Notes: generated from the sequence alone by a model not told the origin. Shown: positions 13,288-26,396, counted from the stretch's first letter. The stretch is 64,000 nucleotides of DNA from Kudoa neothunni (GCA_964304625.1 OZ199838.1:4278001-4342000); one strand, 5' to 3'. Numbers and translations: made by a program.

Positions 13288-14404
13288 ATATATATATATA
13301 TATATACTAGCGCAAATGTCCCGCTTCACGTAGGCTTTCTTGTCCGCTACGCAGATTTAAGCCTTGAGTAGGTCAAAGTTATTTTAAGTTCAAAGTAAAT
13401 TATAATTATCTTATCGTCCTTACTACTACAATTTTTATCGAAATGACCAGCAATAACCCAACCATCTTCATATTCTTCTTTATTGGAGCTTATTTACATT
13501 TATAAATCATAAGTTCTTACAACTCATGTGGCGTTTAACCCTAGAAAGCTCGCCAAAAATAGTTACACAAAGGCTCAGTGGATCCCCTTTTTGATCAATT
13601 TATACTTGGACCAAAAAGGGGTCCACTGGGCCTTTGTGTAACTTTTTAAAAATCTGATAAAAAACATACATAGAATGAACAAATTTTTTTCACTCCTGTA
13701 AATATAATTACATAAAATTTATTATTTAATTTACGTAACATTAATTTTGTAGTATAGAATGCCCCTATAATTTTATAAATATTTAATTAAATTTTGGATC
13801 AAAAAAGGACCCACCGAACTTTCTAGGGTTAATCACTCTAACTAACCCGTCGATGAACTAACTGATCTAAAGTTAGTTAACAATGTTTCATTTAATCATA
13901 ACGTGCTAACGTCATTTTATGTTTATTTAAAAAATATTTAAAACATTTTATCTTTAATTAAACGTGAACAGTAAAAATTTATTCACGTGTATTTATCTCC
14001 CTTTTAAACAACAAATCTTCGTTTACACTAAGTCCTCGCCTACACACAAACGAATGTTGTAGATCGTCTTAAGTACGTTCAAAAGTAGAAAAGAGTAAAC
14101 TTTTAAAATTTCAGTTGTATTAAAATACAGAAAATTAGAGTTATCTACGCATATCTCTGAACCAATTAGAAAATCATGTGCAGTGGTAATCTCATTATCA
14201 TCAGTTCTAATCTGCCTACAAAAAATTTACACCACCAATTCACCACTTTATGAGCAAGTAGACAATCCCGTTATATTGTTGTTGTTCATTTGATATTTTT
14301 TAAATTACACTAACAGACTCAATAAGGAGAAAAAGCCTCTATATAAGGAGAAGATTAATGCACACATACGGACACTACTACTGTATATATATATATATAT
14401 ATAA
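13288..14404 (+). repeat. unclassified dispersed repeat, unit 1 of 3 in a head-to-tail series
   Basis: The unit opens with a TA run and ACTAGCGCAAATGTCCCGC and closes near 14355-14404 with a GCACACATACGGACACT segment and another TA run. Units 2 and 3 start and finish in the same way. The interior is non-coding and carries a piggyBac-type MITE (13539-13828). The CTAGCG..CCCGC opening recalls sequences at the ends of several invertebrate repeat families, but I cannot assign one. Confidence 0.45.
13539..13828. mobile_element. piggyBac-type MITE, 290 bp
   Basis: Perfect TTAA duplications (13535-13538 and 13829-13832) flank inverted ends CCCTAGAAAGCTCG and CCCTAGAAAGTTCG. CCCTAGAAAG is the canonical start of piggyBac ends. 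A subterminal palindrome near 13570-13645 pairs CACAAAGGCTCAGTGGATCC with GGGTCCACTGGGCCTTTGTG. There is no coding capacity. It is inserted in the unclassified repeat unit 1, so it is younger than that repeat. Confidence 0.8.
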
Positions 14405-14730
14405 ATTTCTCCATTCAACATGAAAACTAATAGTTAAAATTTTCCATCACACACCATCAACCCAAGCTGGGTATATGCGCTGGTTCCATATAAATACACT
14501 ATTTAAATTAGAAACGCTTTCGTATTCAACAAAAAAAATCGGCGGCAAATCTAAAAATTCAAAAAAACATTCGAAATTTATTCATCCTCAGTAACATGTA
14601 GAATTAAGCAAGAAACATCCTCTGTAATTTTTGCACCAATGCGGCCAACCCGAATCAGACATCCTGACAATTTTTTCCGGACAAAATCGGCAATATGAGA
14701 ATTTTTGTAAATGGAAACCTCATGTTTAAT

Positions 14731-16766
14731 TATATATATACTAGCGTAAAAGCCCCGCTTCGCGAAGACTTCCTTACCCAGCCAAGTAGGCTAAAACCTG
14801 GCGCAGACTATAGTCTTTTTGATTTTTAAGTAAATAGTGCTAATGCCTAGCTTTGTCTCGTACCGTGTGCTTGAAAATTTTGACTTTTAATTTTATTTTC
14901 GAATAGAAAAATTTTACGAAAGATTTAATCAAATTAGCACGTTAAACACTGTAAATTTCCTTTTTCTTTTTTAATTGATGCATTTTAAAACTTGTCATTA
15001 TTTCTGCAATGTGATGATTTCGAAAAACAAAATTACGCAAGTATTTTCAATTCAAATATAAATAAAGGTATGGAGAGAAATTAATGAGTAATTTTGAGTT
15101 TATTTTACAAATTATTGACCAAAACTATGATGACCTTAATTTTAAGAGAAATGTAATTAGCAACTAAAGTTCATTTATTCATTAAACAAAATCATCAAGT
15201 AACTTAAATAGGACGTTCAGTTTTTTTCAAAATTTTGCGATAGAAATTAATCCTTCTAGTTATAAAATTTATTATTAGTCTACAAACGACAAAAATAATA
15301 AAATCGACCTAAGATGCGTTAGAAATAAAAATATTAATTGTTACTCCTTTTTTTCAATTTTGTTAAAGAAGTTAATGATGTTTTAAAAAGCTGTGAGCGA
15401 TAACTTACGTATTCACTATTTTAACATAATTCTCCAATTTTTAAATAAGTAGAACCTTTTTTAACAAAAATACTTACTAGTTCAAAAATATACAAATTTA
15501 ATTAATAAAATACGATTAAATCCAAAATATAAAGGAGTTTTTGGTTTGAAAAATTACAGTAATGCTTAAATATCAACTGGTTTTCTCGAAGGAGCGCACC
15601 CTTTCAAAAACAACGTACTGTTTGATTGCCCTAAAAAAATTTCTTTGTATTGAACTATTCTTAGATTAACGAAAACTTTGCGAAAATATTGGTTAGATCG
15701 AATAGACCAATAATTTCTTATTAACTTACATGACACGTATTGAGATTGAGAGGAGACTTTATTTTGTGAAAAAGTAATCGTGAATATAAATTCATAAACT
15801 ACGTATAGAATATGGTGTCGCATAGTTTCATTCAGCTTTTATTTCATAATGAATTATTTTTAACGAAAATAATTATATATTGATTTGAATATTAAATCTA
15901 AGGTCTGGAGTAAGGAATAATTAGGTTACTAAGAACTTAAACATTATTTTAAAAATTACCTCATCAAATATAGGAACTTATTGAATTAGTTATATCAGCA
16001 GTTTTTCAAGAAAGTTTAGGAAAACGAAAATATGAGTAAAAACTTATCGAAAGACAAATATAGTTTCAATCTCAATCGATATATTTGATAAAAAGAAATT
16101 TTCACATCTCAGGAATTCCAATGGAGCATAACTTTCATTTAAGAAATTATCACAAAAATTTTAATATTTGAAAACTCTACACATATCAGATCCTACATCG
16201 TTTTTAGAATGCGTATAGAGACCAAAATTATTCCAAAGTGGCAACAACTTTAACCCCAAATTATGTGTCTTATTTAAAATGATCATAATCTATTTTGATT
16301 AACTATATCTATAAAGCTTGTAAAGAGGAAAAATATCCCAAATAACTTATTTATGCTCCAAATTTGAAGGGAAATGCAACAATTCTTGTAAATGTGACGT
16401 TAATAGTTTTATTTATCTTAAAATTACTCCTAACAGACATATGTAAAATTTTTAGAACATTCTATTCCATAATTAAGAGACTCTTTCTATATATAATGCG
16501 AAAAATTCATTTTAATTGGTTATCACTCCGAAATAAACCAATATCAATATTATTCAGGTACATTTAATCTGCTTATTGATACAGCCAACCAGAAAATTTC
16601 TTACTTCTGATACCGATATTTATTATGTAAGCAATTATAAGTGAACTTGCGATTTTTTTAAAGTATCATCCATCTAAATGTATATTAAAAGTTGTATTTA
16701 AAAAAAGTTTCTCCGTGGCACATGTGTACGGCTGCAAATACACACACAGACAACAGCCTTTATATG
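14731..16766 (+). repeat. unclassified dispersed repeat, unit 2
   Basis: It starts TATATATATACTAGCGTAAA followed by AGCCCCGCTTCGCG, very similar to the start of unit 1, and ends near 16730-16766 with CACACACAGACAACAGCC and TTTATATGTA. It runs directly into unit 3. It is about 2 kb and AT-rich. The minus-strand frame at 15566-15823 shows no similarity to anything I know. Confidence 0.4.
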
Positions 16767-17890
16767 TACACTAGCGCGAACTGCCAGCGTGGCTTGGGAA
16801 GATTTCGCATAGAGATGTTTATTAATAGCATTCAAAAAAGATATTAATATTTCAAATTAACCTATAAATTCAATAAAGTTAAAAAAAATTTTAAGCTTTA
16901 AATTTGAACGACTGTGAATATGAAATTTAAATTATGATCATTTCTGTGCAGTAGTCTATCAATCCCGGCGTTCATTTAAAAATTTCGAGGCCCGGCACCA
17001 AAACTAAATAATTTACCGTCAGTGTCGTATTTAATTTGCATCCCCGAATTATTTAGACCCCGTTAAAATGCTACCCTAAACGTTATTTTTGGCAGGCTCC
17101 GAAAGTTTGTGCACCACTGTTTACGTGAGAAAAATAAATAGAAGAAGATATAGAGATAGAAGAAAATAAACTTTATTACTCAAATTAATATCCTTTGGCC
17201 CTGGAAGATCTTAATGCATTTTTTCGCATAAACAGCCGCAAATCGTGTCAACTTCAACATAAAAATTTTAAGTAATTGGGTTAAATAAAAGTACAGTCAT
17301 CTACATTAAATTTAATCACAGAAAATTAGACTTAGCGGGTGATTTTAACGAAATCTACGGACACAATCCTTGCATTACAACGCATCAATCAATCTGATTA
17401 CAGCGTGCACTATCAACTCGCTATTATTAATGTAAATACAGACCTTTTCTCATATTTTAAACCATTAATGGAACTTTAACATATATTTATCAAGTCATAT
17501 ACGTTCAAACTCCAGACAAAAGAGGCGTATATGCGCAAAACCCCAAATACACACGACAACATTATATAAAAAGTCAGATAGCAGAAGTTAATCAACATTT
17601 GATAGAGCGTACAAAGGGGAAAATTAACTTCAACAGACCTTCACCATGACACAGGTCGTGTTAATCCTATTGCTGAACCCAAGTAATCCGATAAACAAAC
17701 TTTGAATCGACAAAATCACCATTTTCTAAACACTTTTGAGAATATTTAATGGTGTTAAACAATTTAAAGATTTTTGAAACATTATGCTTTCTAAAAAATT
17801 TCGTAAGTGTCTCTCTATAGGGAAAAAATTTTTGTCACACATGCGCACTTGCTGACACACACGAACACTTCAGCTTTATATATATAGTAG
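16767..17890 (+). repeat. unclassified dispersed repeat, unit 3
   Basis: It begins ACTAGCGCGAACTGCCAGCG and ends near 17850-17890 with GACACACACGAACACTTC and TTTATATATATAG. The first roughly 470 bases match the repeat at 42240-42760 throughout, with shared blocks such as CATTCAAAAAA, GGCACCAA, CTAAATAATTTA and CTCAAATTAATATC, so the family is dispersed as well as tandem here. Confidence 0.5.
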
Positions 17891-18661
17891 ATAGATATAT
17901 GTATATCAAGACTAACATTTGTTTATAGAGTATAAGGAAGAATCTTAACTTAAGATGGTTATCGCTCTCAATAATACTTATTTTAATCCTTTTATTTAAT
18001 CGACTAATCCGTTCAACAGATTTAACAGATTTAACACCTATAAAATCTTTTTTTATAAATGCTTTTTGAGCTTATGGGGACTTTAAAAGAATTGAAAGAA
18101 TTGTCACAATATTAAAAAGCATTAAAAATACCAAAAATAGCTCTCTTTCTTTAAGTAAGGTGTTGGCGCTTGCGCGATTTTTGCAACCAAATTTATTTTC
18201 ACTGTAGATTCGTGTGTATGTATGTATATATAGATAATATCTAATCAAATACATTAATGTTTGTAAATACTTTTTAATTTTTAATTTCACGTTTAGAAAA
18301 ATTAATTCAAAACAAATTTATTATGATTATTATTTTTGGCTCAATAAATAATTTTATTTTTAAACTTTTATCAGTATAATTTTGCTCATACGCACTTATT
18401 GATCTGATTTATATGTAAAACCTATTGCATTCGAAAGTTTTAAAAGAAATTTATTATGTTACAAAAACTGAAACACAATCGAGAAAAGATATATACTTAC
18501 GTATGGACAAATAATAAAGAAATATTAGCGAGGAGGCGACCAAAGATAAGAAAAAATAGAATAAATCATAAAAAAGATAGAAATGATTGTGTTCTAACTA
18601 AATTTTAAACCTATACATTTATTTCGAAATCTGATGAAATATTAAATTGGGGTTGACGATG
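17891..18661. other. short intergenic stretch downstream of paralogue C
   Basis: This is the 3' flank of the minus-strand gene C. No gene or bounded repeat was seen. Many ATTAAA/AATAAA-like words occur on the minus strand, as expected by chance in such AT-rich DNA. Confidence 0.35.
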
Positions 18662-20714
18662 TCATTGTTCCTTTGAATTGGAACTGGCTTCAGACGATAG
18701 ATTTCGATAATCTATCATTAGATCCCTTCTACTTATAGCAGCTTGAATTCGAGGTACGTAGAACCCTTGGAAAGGTTTGGACGTGGTATTATTGTCATAT
18801 TCATCGAGTTCACTTGAGGTGGACAGAGACGAATCGACATTTATAAGTCTGTCAAATCTTGAGAGAGGTAGAGGCGAGTCTGTGGTAATAGGAGTGACTT
18901 CGAAACGTCTCTTTTTATGTGGGGTCACAGTCTTTTCTGGTTGTTCAGGTTTTTTGATGGCTCTCACAGCAACACTTTGGTTGGTTGCAACACTCCTGAT
19001 GGCCAATTTTCTAAGAAGCTTTCTTTCAGTTGGTTGTAACGCATAGTTTAGCCGGGTTTCCAACGCTAATTCGGAAGGATCAGGGAAACTCTCGGTGACA
19101 TGATAGTAATGCGGTTCAAGGTAGGTCATAAAAAAGACACGACCACTTCCTGGAGAATTGTGTGGAGTGAAATCATCAATTATAAATTTGGAGAGATTTC
19201 CATGGGTTTTTCCGGCATGAATAAGCAAAATTTTGGAGTTGATTACATTGCAGATGGCAGCAATCGAAATCCAGTCTCCCCACACATTAGGGTCTCTCAC
19301 GTTTGTAATTGCACGTTCCAACTTGTGGAAAGGGTATTTGACGGGATTCTTGGTGTCGAAGCCTTCAGAAGGATGGACCACGGCAATAACATCAAGTATC
19401 AATCTAAGTACAGTTTTGGAGTAATTTACACAATACCAAACTATACTTGTAATAAGAACGATTTTTGATCAACTCATCCACAATCAGCTCTCTGATTGAT
19501 TGGTTACAAAAGTGAGTCTCAAAAACGTTACATCTTTTCACTATACATTCCAAACAACCGTAGAGGTGGCCTTTGTTTTGTTGGTTTGGTATTTCACACA
19601 ATCCAAGCTCATAAATCATGTAACGCACCACTAGCACCCCCTCGTCAAATTTGTGCAAACGAGAGAGGTATCGCTCTTTCTTTTTTATCACGTCAGGATC
19701 CTCCACAAGATCAACCTTGACTTCAGACACACCCATGCCGAAATCGTTCAAATCAACATTTTGGCATTGCATGAGCACGTATTTCAGGGCGTGAAAAGTA
19801 TAAAGACCATCGGGGAAATTGGTTCGCAGTAAAGACACACAAAATACAAAATCCTGTATGCCAGGTAATCCTTTGAATCTGTCGTAATTCTCGTCACTGG
19901 AAAAAACATCCAAATTTTTCTTGAAAGACACACTGAAAAAGGTGGCATACAATGACAGACAAAAGATGATCAGCAACGCAAACAAATGGAATATCATCAC
20001 CCCAAAGATATAGACAGATGGTGATGCATCACAACTAAACATTTGGGATGATTTATTGTATGTGGGATAATCAATAGAACATGAGTAGGTGGTGTTTCCA
20101 AAATTGGACATCCATATCCACATAATGGTCAAAAATATTGATACAAAACAGATAAAACTTAATAGTCGGCATTTTTTCAAATACATTTTCATAATGTAAC
20201 TTCGCTCAAGAAACATAAAAATAATTCGTTCGTGTAACATTTTCACTTTGTCTTTATTTTGATATTCATGATCGAATGATGGCAACACACGATTACTAGG
20301 AGAATTCTTGTGAAATGCTGGCGAAAGGGTTGCTATTTGATTGAACAAGGTGCAAAATGTGCTCAATTTGGTCACAACTGAAGGTATCTTGCTCCATAAT
20401 ATATGAACTATCAGCAATACTCCAAAGTTGATAAGAATAAAATATGGATAGAAAATAAGTAGACGAGGTCCGAAGGTCATTTGGCATTTGGAACTGATGT
20501 ATCTTGATTCACTCAAACTGAATCCACTTGTGTCATCGGAGCTAGGCACACACACCAATCCTCCAGCCTCAATTATTGTTTGAGACCAGGCTACAAAACC
20601 AATAGTAAACAAAGCCGCCAACGTTATCTCAATAAATAGTTCGGTCCATGATCGAAATTTCTGTACTGCAGGATGCACAGAGGTGTACTTTTGAAAGCTT
20701 GATAATGTGTCCAT
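18662..20714 (-). CDS. LRRC8-like pore protein with OTU-like C-terminal domain, paralogue C
   Basis: Best preserved member, about 674 residues. Exon 20714-19432 starts with ATG and carries the pore domain: a Trp before helix 1 (RSWTELF), LVCVPSS and SSKCQ in loop 1, FYPYFILINFG at helix 2, ILWSKIPSVVTKLSTF after it, helix 3 near residues 183-203, TYSCSIDYP and MFSCDAS in loop 2, helix 4, then GLPGIQDFVFCVSLL. Each landmark has a counterpart in LRRC8. Residues from about 390 resemble an OTU domain: NKGHLYGCL replaces DGNCLFRAL, then SIRELIVDELIKN. The second exon (19403-18662) gives VWGDWISIAAICNVINSKI and EPHYYHV, where the catalytic His is kept. The two exons join in frame only if a 28-nt GT-AG intron (19431-19404) is removed. 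Its phase 2 and place match the introns of A and B. The tail is basic and Ser-rich. Channel function and loss of protease activity are inferred. Confidence 0.78.
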
Positions 20715-23700
20715 ATGTTACGATGTTAGGAGGTGACCGATCTTACTACTCTTGAATATTTTAATGCATATACATATATACCAATATAGATATGGGTGTA
20801 TATAGATGGATCTAATACACGGCAATTTCAGCACAAAAATCGATGCTATCTATGGCAACGTTTGTCTTAAGGTAACAACAATCTCCAAGCTAGAATCCAC
20901 CACTAAATCCTCAACCAATTCGGTAATTTCGACAAATCCAATTTTAATTCCTATGAATGAAAAGCTTATTTACGGGTGATCGTTAACGTATTCTAAATAA
21001 TAAAGCGTGTGACATGCGCATAAATATCAAATTTACTTTGCAATATTCACTCCTGAGAATTCCTAAATTTTGTGAAACCACCCGCAGCATCTGATCCTTT
21101 TTCGATCTAATGTTGCGCATCAATCAAATTAAAATGAGTCTAAAACTGTGAAGCAAAAGCATTGGGGATTGCATGATTTTTGGCAAGTCTCTCGATAACA
21201 ATGAGCACAGGAGGAATTTTTTTCGATATTTAATTAAAACGTTTTAATGATTGTTGTACTAACAATTCTCAGAGTTGTAGGATTGATCCATTCAAATACC
21301 CTTTTTAATATTTAATCACCTTTTATGGAATCCAATAATGAAATCATCTCATAAAAATACTTAATGTGTATAGTGATGTCAATATAATGTATTCTTTTTG
21401 CTTTGATCGGCACCACCACTACAGTTGAGCAAAGATTCACGTTTATCTATCTCAGTTATGCTATAGTCCCAAGTATCTGTACATATAAAGATGTAAATAC
21501 TATTTACATTGCGTAAGATAGCCTAATTATTTATGTTTGTATTTTACAATTGAATTCGGTTAGAATCGATTTTAATCTAGCATTTCATTCAAAATTTTAA
21601 AGTTTTTTTATCGAAATCCATTTGGTATTTGAGGATATTAGCAATGAAAGTGAAAAGTAAAATTTATTAATATTATGATATGGGAGACATTAATTTAAAA
21701 GATTAAAAAAATATTCAAATCTAGTTATTTTATAAGAGAAAAGGTAATTGAGTCTTAAAATTAAAATATGACCAATATTATTTTAATTTTTGGAGTAAGG
21801 TAATGGTTGGTAAGAAAAATCATATAAAAACAGAAGAATTAGCCGATTTTTTTATTTGAATACGAGAAACGTCATAAAATAATTCTACAAACTAAATCCA
21901 CCAAAAGATGTTTCTAGGTCTACTAATAACTGAAATAATTTTATTTTTTAATACTAAAAATTTGTGGATTCATAATCCTTTTCGATTTGAATATCTTAAG
22001 ATTATCGAAAAATGGCGATTTTATTTGATAAATACAATATTTTTGTTTTTTTTATTTAAGAATCTTTTTGAAAATTATTATTTTTTATTTATAAAAAAAT
22101 TTCTGTGTAAATTTTTAAAGTTAAATATTTACCAGAGAAAATCTAAATTACAAACAATCTCATCGTGAATAATTGAATTCTATGGAATAGATAATCGGAT
22201 AAAAATTTCATAAATTGCCGTTTTTTAATTAAATAACTTTAAAATTTTTAATTTATCACATAAATACATTTAAAAAGTTACATATTTTTAGACAAAATAT
22301 ATTCAACAATAATTTACATCGCGCGCGTGCGCCAACATCAGATTATTAATTTATTCCAAATCCGAGTTTTTTATAAGAAAACCTATTAAATAGAAGGATT
22401 TTATTTTCCATGTTAATTTAAAAAATTTAGGACGAATCATAATATTAATTAATGAGAAAAGTAGCGATGAAAGTATTCATTAAAGTTTATTCTCTGTATG
22501 ACTGTAAATTCAATTATTTACCCATGAGCTGAAAAAATTCCTTGTTTGACTATCAAAACTTTAGACAATCGTATCTAATACGCTTGGTTACATTTACGAA
22601 TTCGCAAACGCAAAATCTAACATTATTGGATTGTATGGTGACAGATCCTCCATCTGTTAAATCGGAGAAAATTATTTTTTTATAATTTATCATAAAAATA
22701 ATTGTACTCTCCGATATCATTTGAGTAAGTGTTAGATTTGAACTCCATTTCCTACACGGGCTACACGTTGATTTTGAGATATCGTATTTAAGATGGTTTA
22801 TCAATCGTGTTCATATGGAAGTTTTTTTAAAGTTCAACCCTCAATATTTTTATTATTGTTAGATTTCGTAGAGAATATTTGAAATTACTTTCCCAATTTT
22901 ATGTTTTAATTATACTTTTTAATTTAATAGTTAAGTAATGGATAGTTATTGTTTTATAGATATTTGATACAGCGAGACATATGAAGTACATTTTTCAAAC
23001 TTTTTTTAAAATTAGTAATATCCTAAGAAATTAATTATTGATATAGGGTTATATTCTAAAAACTTTGAATAAATATTACATAAATTTGATAATGAATTTA
23101 CATATGATAAAATGCAATTTATCGATGTGATCCAACCGCCTGGTGACTATTCAAAGAATAGAGATCACAATATAATTCACATAAATATAATTGTTTCCAA
23201 ATTTATTAACTATATATCGAAAAGTTCGTGTTTGACCTCCATGACTGCAATGATAATTATAACATTAGTAATAAAAAAGGATGTAATTATTTACATAAAT
23301 TTATCCCGCGAAAAGTTTTACAGAAGATTTAAACTAATTTGGAGAAATAATAAAATTCCGAGGAGGTATAAAAATGTTCAGACAATGTAAATACACTCTT
23401 ATATATGCAATAAAAGAACTAAAAAAAATATTAAAACATGATCAAATAAAAAAGTATTTGTTTTCTTTTACAAATCGAAATAATGATGAGTAAAACGGAG
23501 AATTTTGTGTATTGTGATTAAAATAATAGACTCAGTCTACAATTTACGTTCCAGTTTGTCTCACGGCGAAATATTTATATTGAAAACAAAAAAATCAAAA
23601 TAGAAAAACAACTGTCACAAAGGAACATTTAGAATATTTTATTAAAAAGTATAAGAAAGGTTGGTCACCAAGGGGGTGTAATCGACTGTAAAATAATTAC

Positions 23701-24888
23701 TGACGTCTTTTTGAGATAGATGAGGTTTTCACATACGCATTTGAGGTATGTTTAATAAATATGAAATAAAAATATCGGCACGTGATTTATAAAATTTCCA
23801 CCTTTTTAGAAGTTTAATTTTGGAATTTTTCCATTAATTCACTACTGTCAAAATTTATCAATTTAACCGTAATTATTTTGAATCATTTCCTATTTTTATG
23901 ACACATTTTTTATAACAGCGTCCCATGAAAAATCCTTGTTATTCGAATAATGGACGATTGCTATAAATTTTCGAATAATTAAAATTTCTTGATATTCAAA
24001 TTCAAAAATAAATAAATGAGGAAATTAAAATTTTCATCCTAATGTAATATCAAACCATCCAAATAAATTTCGAAAACGTGCCAATTAAGTGCTCTCTTGT
24101 CAACTTCTCATTAAATTGCAAAAAATGACGAAGAATTTTGAATTAATAAAAATTTAATTCCTTAAAAGTTGGATTTAAAAACTTTTATCAAATTTTAAGA
24201 TATATTTCTCAAGCAGAAAATAAGAACATATTCGATGATGTACATTATATCATAGATATAGCTTCAATTAACGCTTATTTATTATATATCCACGTGTATT
24301 CTGTTCTTAAATAAGAACGACTTTAAGATTAAAATAAATTTATATAGCTAGTTAAATATTAATTATAACTGTTTAAAATTATATGTATTTATAAACATTC
24401 CTAAAAGCGGTCATGATTCCAGACTTATTATAACAAATGATTCACAATAATTAAATATCTCCCTATCAGAACAATCACCACATATTACAAGAATCTACCC
24501 AACAAAGAATGTTTTTATAGATTCTCCAAATTCATCAAATACTAAATAAATACAATAAGGTATCGATATTGCGAGGTTTCACATAGGGTAGTTGGCGTTT
24601 GTTACCACTTTTTTATTCAACATTGTAAATTTGTTGGTGTATATAATCTAATCTTTTTGGGGTAATCTAGGAGCAGATGGCGACAAAACCTAGTCATGTT
24701 GTATATGCTCTACATTCTCAATTTTAATTTAATCCAACTTAATGCATATTTTAAATATTGAATGATAAGGAACCAATGTCAAAAAAGTTATATTAAAGAA
24801 TCACAATTTTCACGAGTCGGGGGTCGTCGGCGATGCTAATAACACTGCACGTGGCTGTTTTTTCTAATATAGTTGTGTTGTTGTACTA
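20715..24888. other. 4.2-kb AT-rich gap without a recognised gene
   Basis: This holds the upstream region of paralogue C on its left side. Several frames of 60-90 codons occur (21908-22168, 23112-23390), but they are rich in Ile, Asn, Lys and Phe and look like chance frames in AT-rich DNA. A GC-rich alternating word (CGCGCGCGTGCGCC, 22321-22334) stands out near the middle. No bounded transposon was found. Confidence 0.4.
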
Positions 24889-25885
24889 CAGTCGGTAACC
24901 ACTAATCGCAATCCCCTCGGGGCCGGGGGAAAATTACGAATTACATGCCAGTGGCGTCGAATTCGTAAATCTTCACACGCCTGTGCGGTAAGGTACAATG
25001 GAAACTGACTTTTATTGATTCATCGATTTAAGAATATTCATAATTTAGATCTAAACCAACAATTAATTTTTATAATAGAAGTAATAATATTAAAAAATTT
25101 TGGGTTCCATTTAATGTACGGAAAACAATTTATTGGAAACAAAAGTAACCATGTTTAGGAATCACTTAGGAGGCGTTAACTGACAGAACAGCGTGGTCCC
25201 GTCGACATATTATATTTGATCTTTCTTAAAATTTTCAAGAATTTTAAGAAGTTGAGTGTTCTAATCCGTAATGATTCTTATGGGTACCGTGCTAGCTTCG
25301 CCACGGAAACTGATTTTTTTTATGTTAAACCTATTTTTAAGGCCACGGAACTATCTATAGCTAACATTTTTTAAATCATTTTCAGAAGAATCGATCTCAT
25401 TTCTTTTGTTAATTATTTCCATGGACGACAATTCGATACTTTTCGATTTCATCCAAACGAAGCACTCATTCACACGTTGATCAGCGTCTCTAGCTTTTCC
25501 TTTCCGCATTGATCTTCGTTTAGCTAGAACCAGTTGACTTTCAAATGCCTGTTTAATTTGAATCTTTTTCTATAATGCCATTTAAAGTTTAAATATAACC
25601 TATTTTGAAGTGTTGAATAGTCTCCGCCTTTCTATTTAAGGCCGTAAACTATCATAATATTTAATTATATTTCTCTGTAAGTATTATGAATTTGTGAATT
25701 CTTTTTTCGGACATTTAGAAATAATTACGGATTTTCGGTTATTACACAGTTATGAAAAAATTTATTCCACAAAACAAAAACGTTACTATTATATTTAATT
25801 AAGAACTCGTAATAAATGTTATTTGATAAATTCAACCGGATGGATAAAGTTTTAAGGAAAGTTACGAATTAACGGTCATCTACTG
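24889..25885. mobile_element. pogo/mariner-like inverted-repeat element, about 1 kb
   Basis: TA lies on both sides (24887-24888 and 25886-25887). The left end reads CAGTCGGTAACCACTAATCG and the complement of the right end CAGTAGATGACCGTTAATTC, an imperfect inverted repeat of about 20 bases. A further shared block, TTACGAATTA, sits inside both ends. No transposase frame can be read, so it is non-autonomous or decayed. The left end shares the GGGGCCGGGGGAAAATTACG layout with the elements at 3094 and 44764. Confidence 0.6.
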
Positions 25886-25994
25886 TATATTTAATGAAAT
25901 TTTTCTTATTTTCGTACATATATTCTATTTATGTGATTTATTAAGTCCAAACATTAAAACTCGTGGTTTTGTCACATTGAATAACGTTCTAACG

Positions 25995-26030
25995 CAGTGT
26001 TTGGCAACTTTTTTCTACCGCGCCCCACCT
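25995..26030 (+). repeat. solitary hAT-like terminus
   Basis: CAGTGTTTGGCAACTTTTTT followed by CTACCGCGCCCC looks like the end of a hAT element. I could not find the partner end within the window, so the call rests on this one motif. Confidence 0.3.
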
Positions 26031-26396
26031 TCAAATGTATTGATTTTTTAATCTAAACTGCTTATAAGTTGGAATAAAGCTTCACGTCACATGAAAATTT
26101 GAAAGTTATCAATTAATATTTCTATCCTCGTTAGAATTAAAATTAATTCGATCAGATCTAATTTAATTTATCGATTGACTTTAAAATTTAACACTTTTAT
26201 TTCTTCATTCCGTCAAAATACAATGATAATGAACTTTTGGAGGATATCCTTCTCTATATTGCACCCTTTTATACCATAGTCGATTAAAATAATTCAAAAA
26301 ATTTGTTATTTTTTAGATTACTCTTTTATGTGCATTTTTTCTTGTCTACGAATTATTTTTATACTGAATCAAAAATTTAGCGACAGTAGTGTAATA

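Noticed and set aside
18662-20714. innexin identity for the pore domain
   Set aside because: The innexin signature YYQWV is absent, while loop cysteines, the W.K.P segment and the post-helix-4 block follow LRRC8 more closely.
21908-23390. frames of 83-92 codons in the 21-23 kb gap
   Set aside because: The composition (Ile, Lys, Asn, Phe) is what AT-rich non-coding DNA gives; no motifs or supporting exons.
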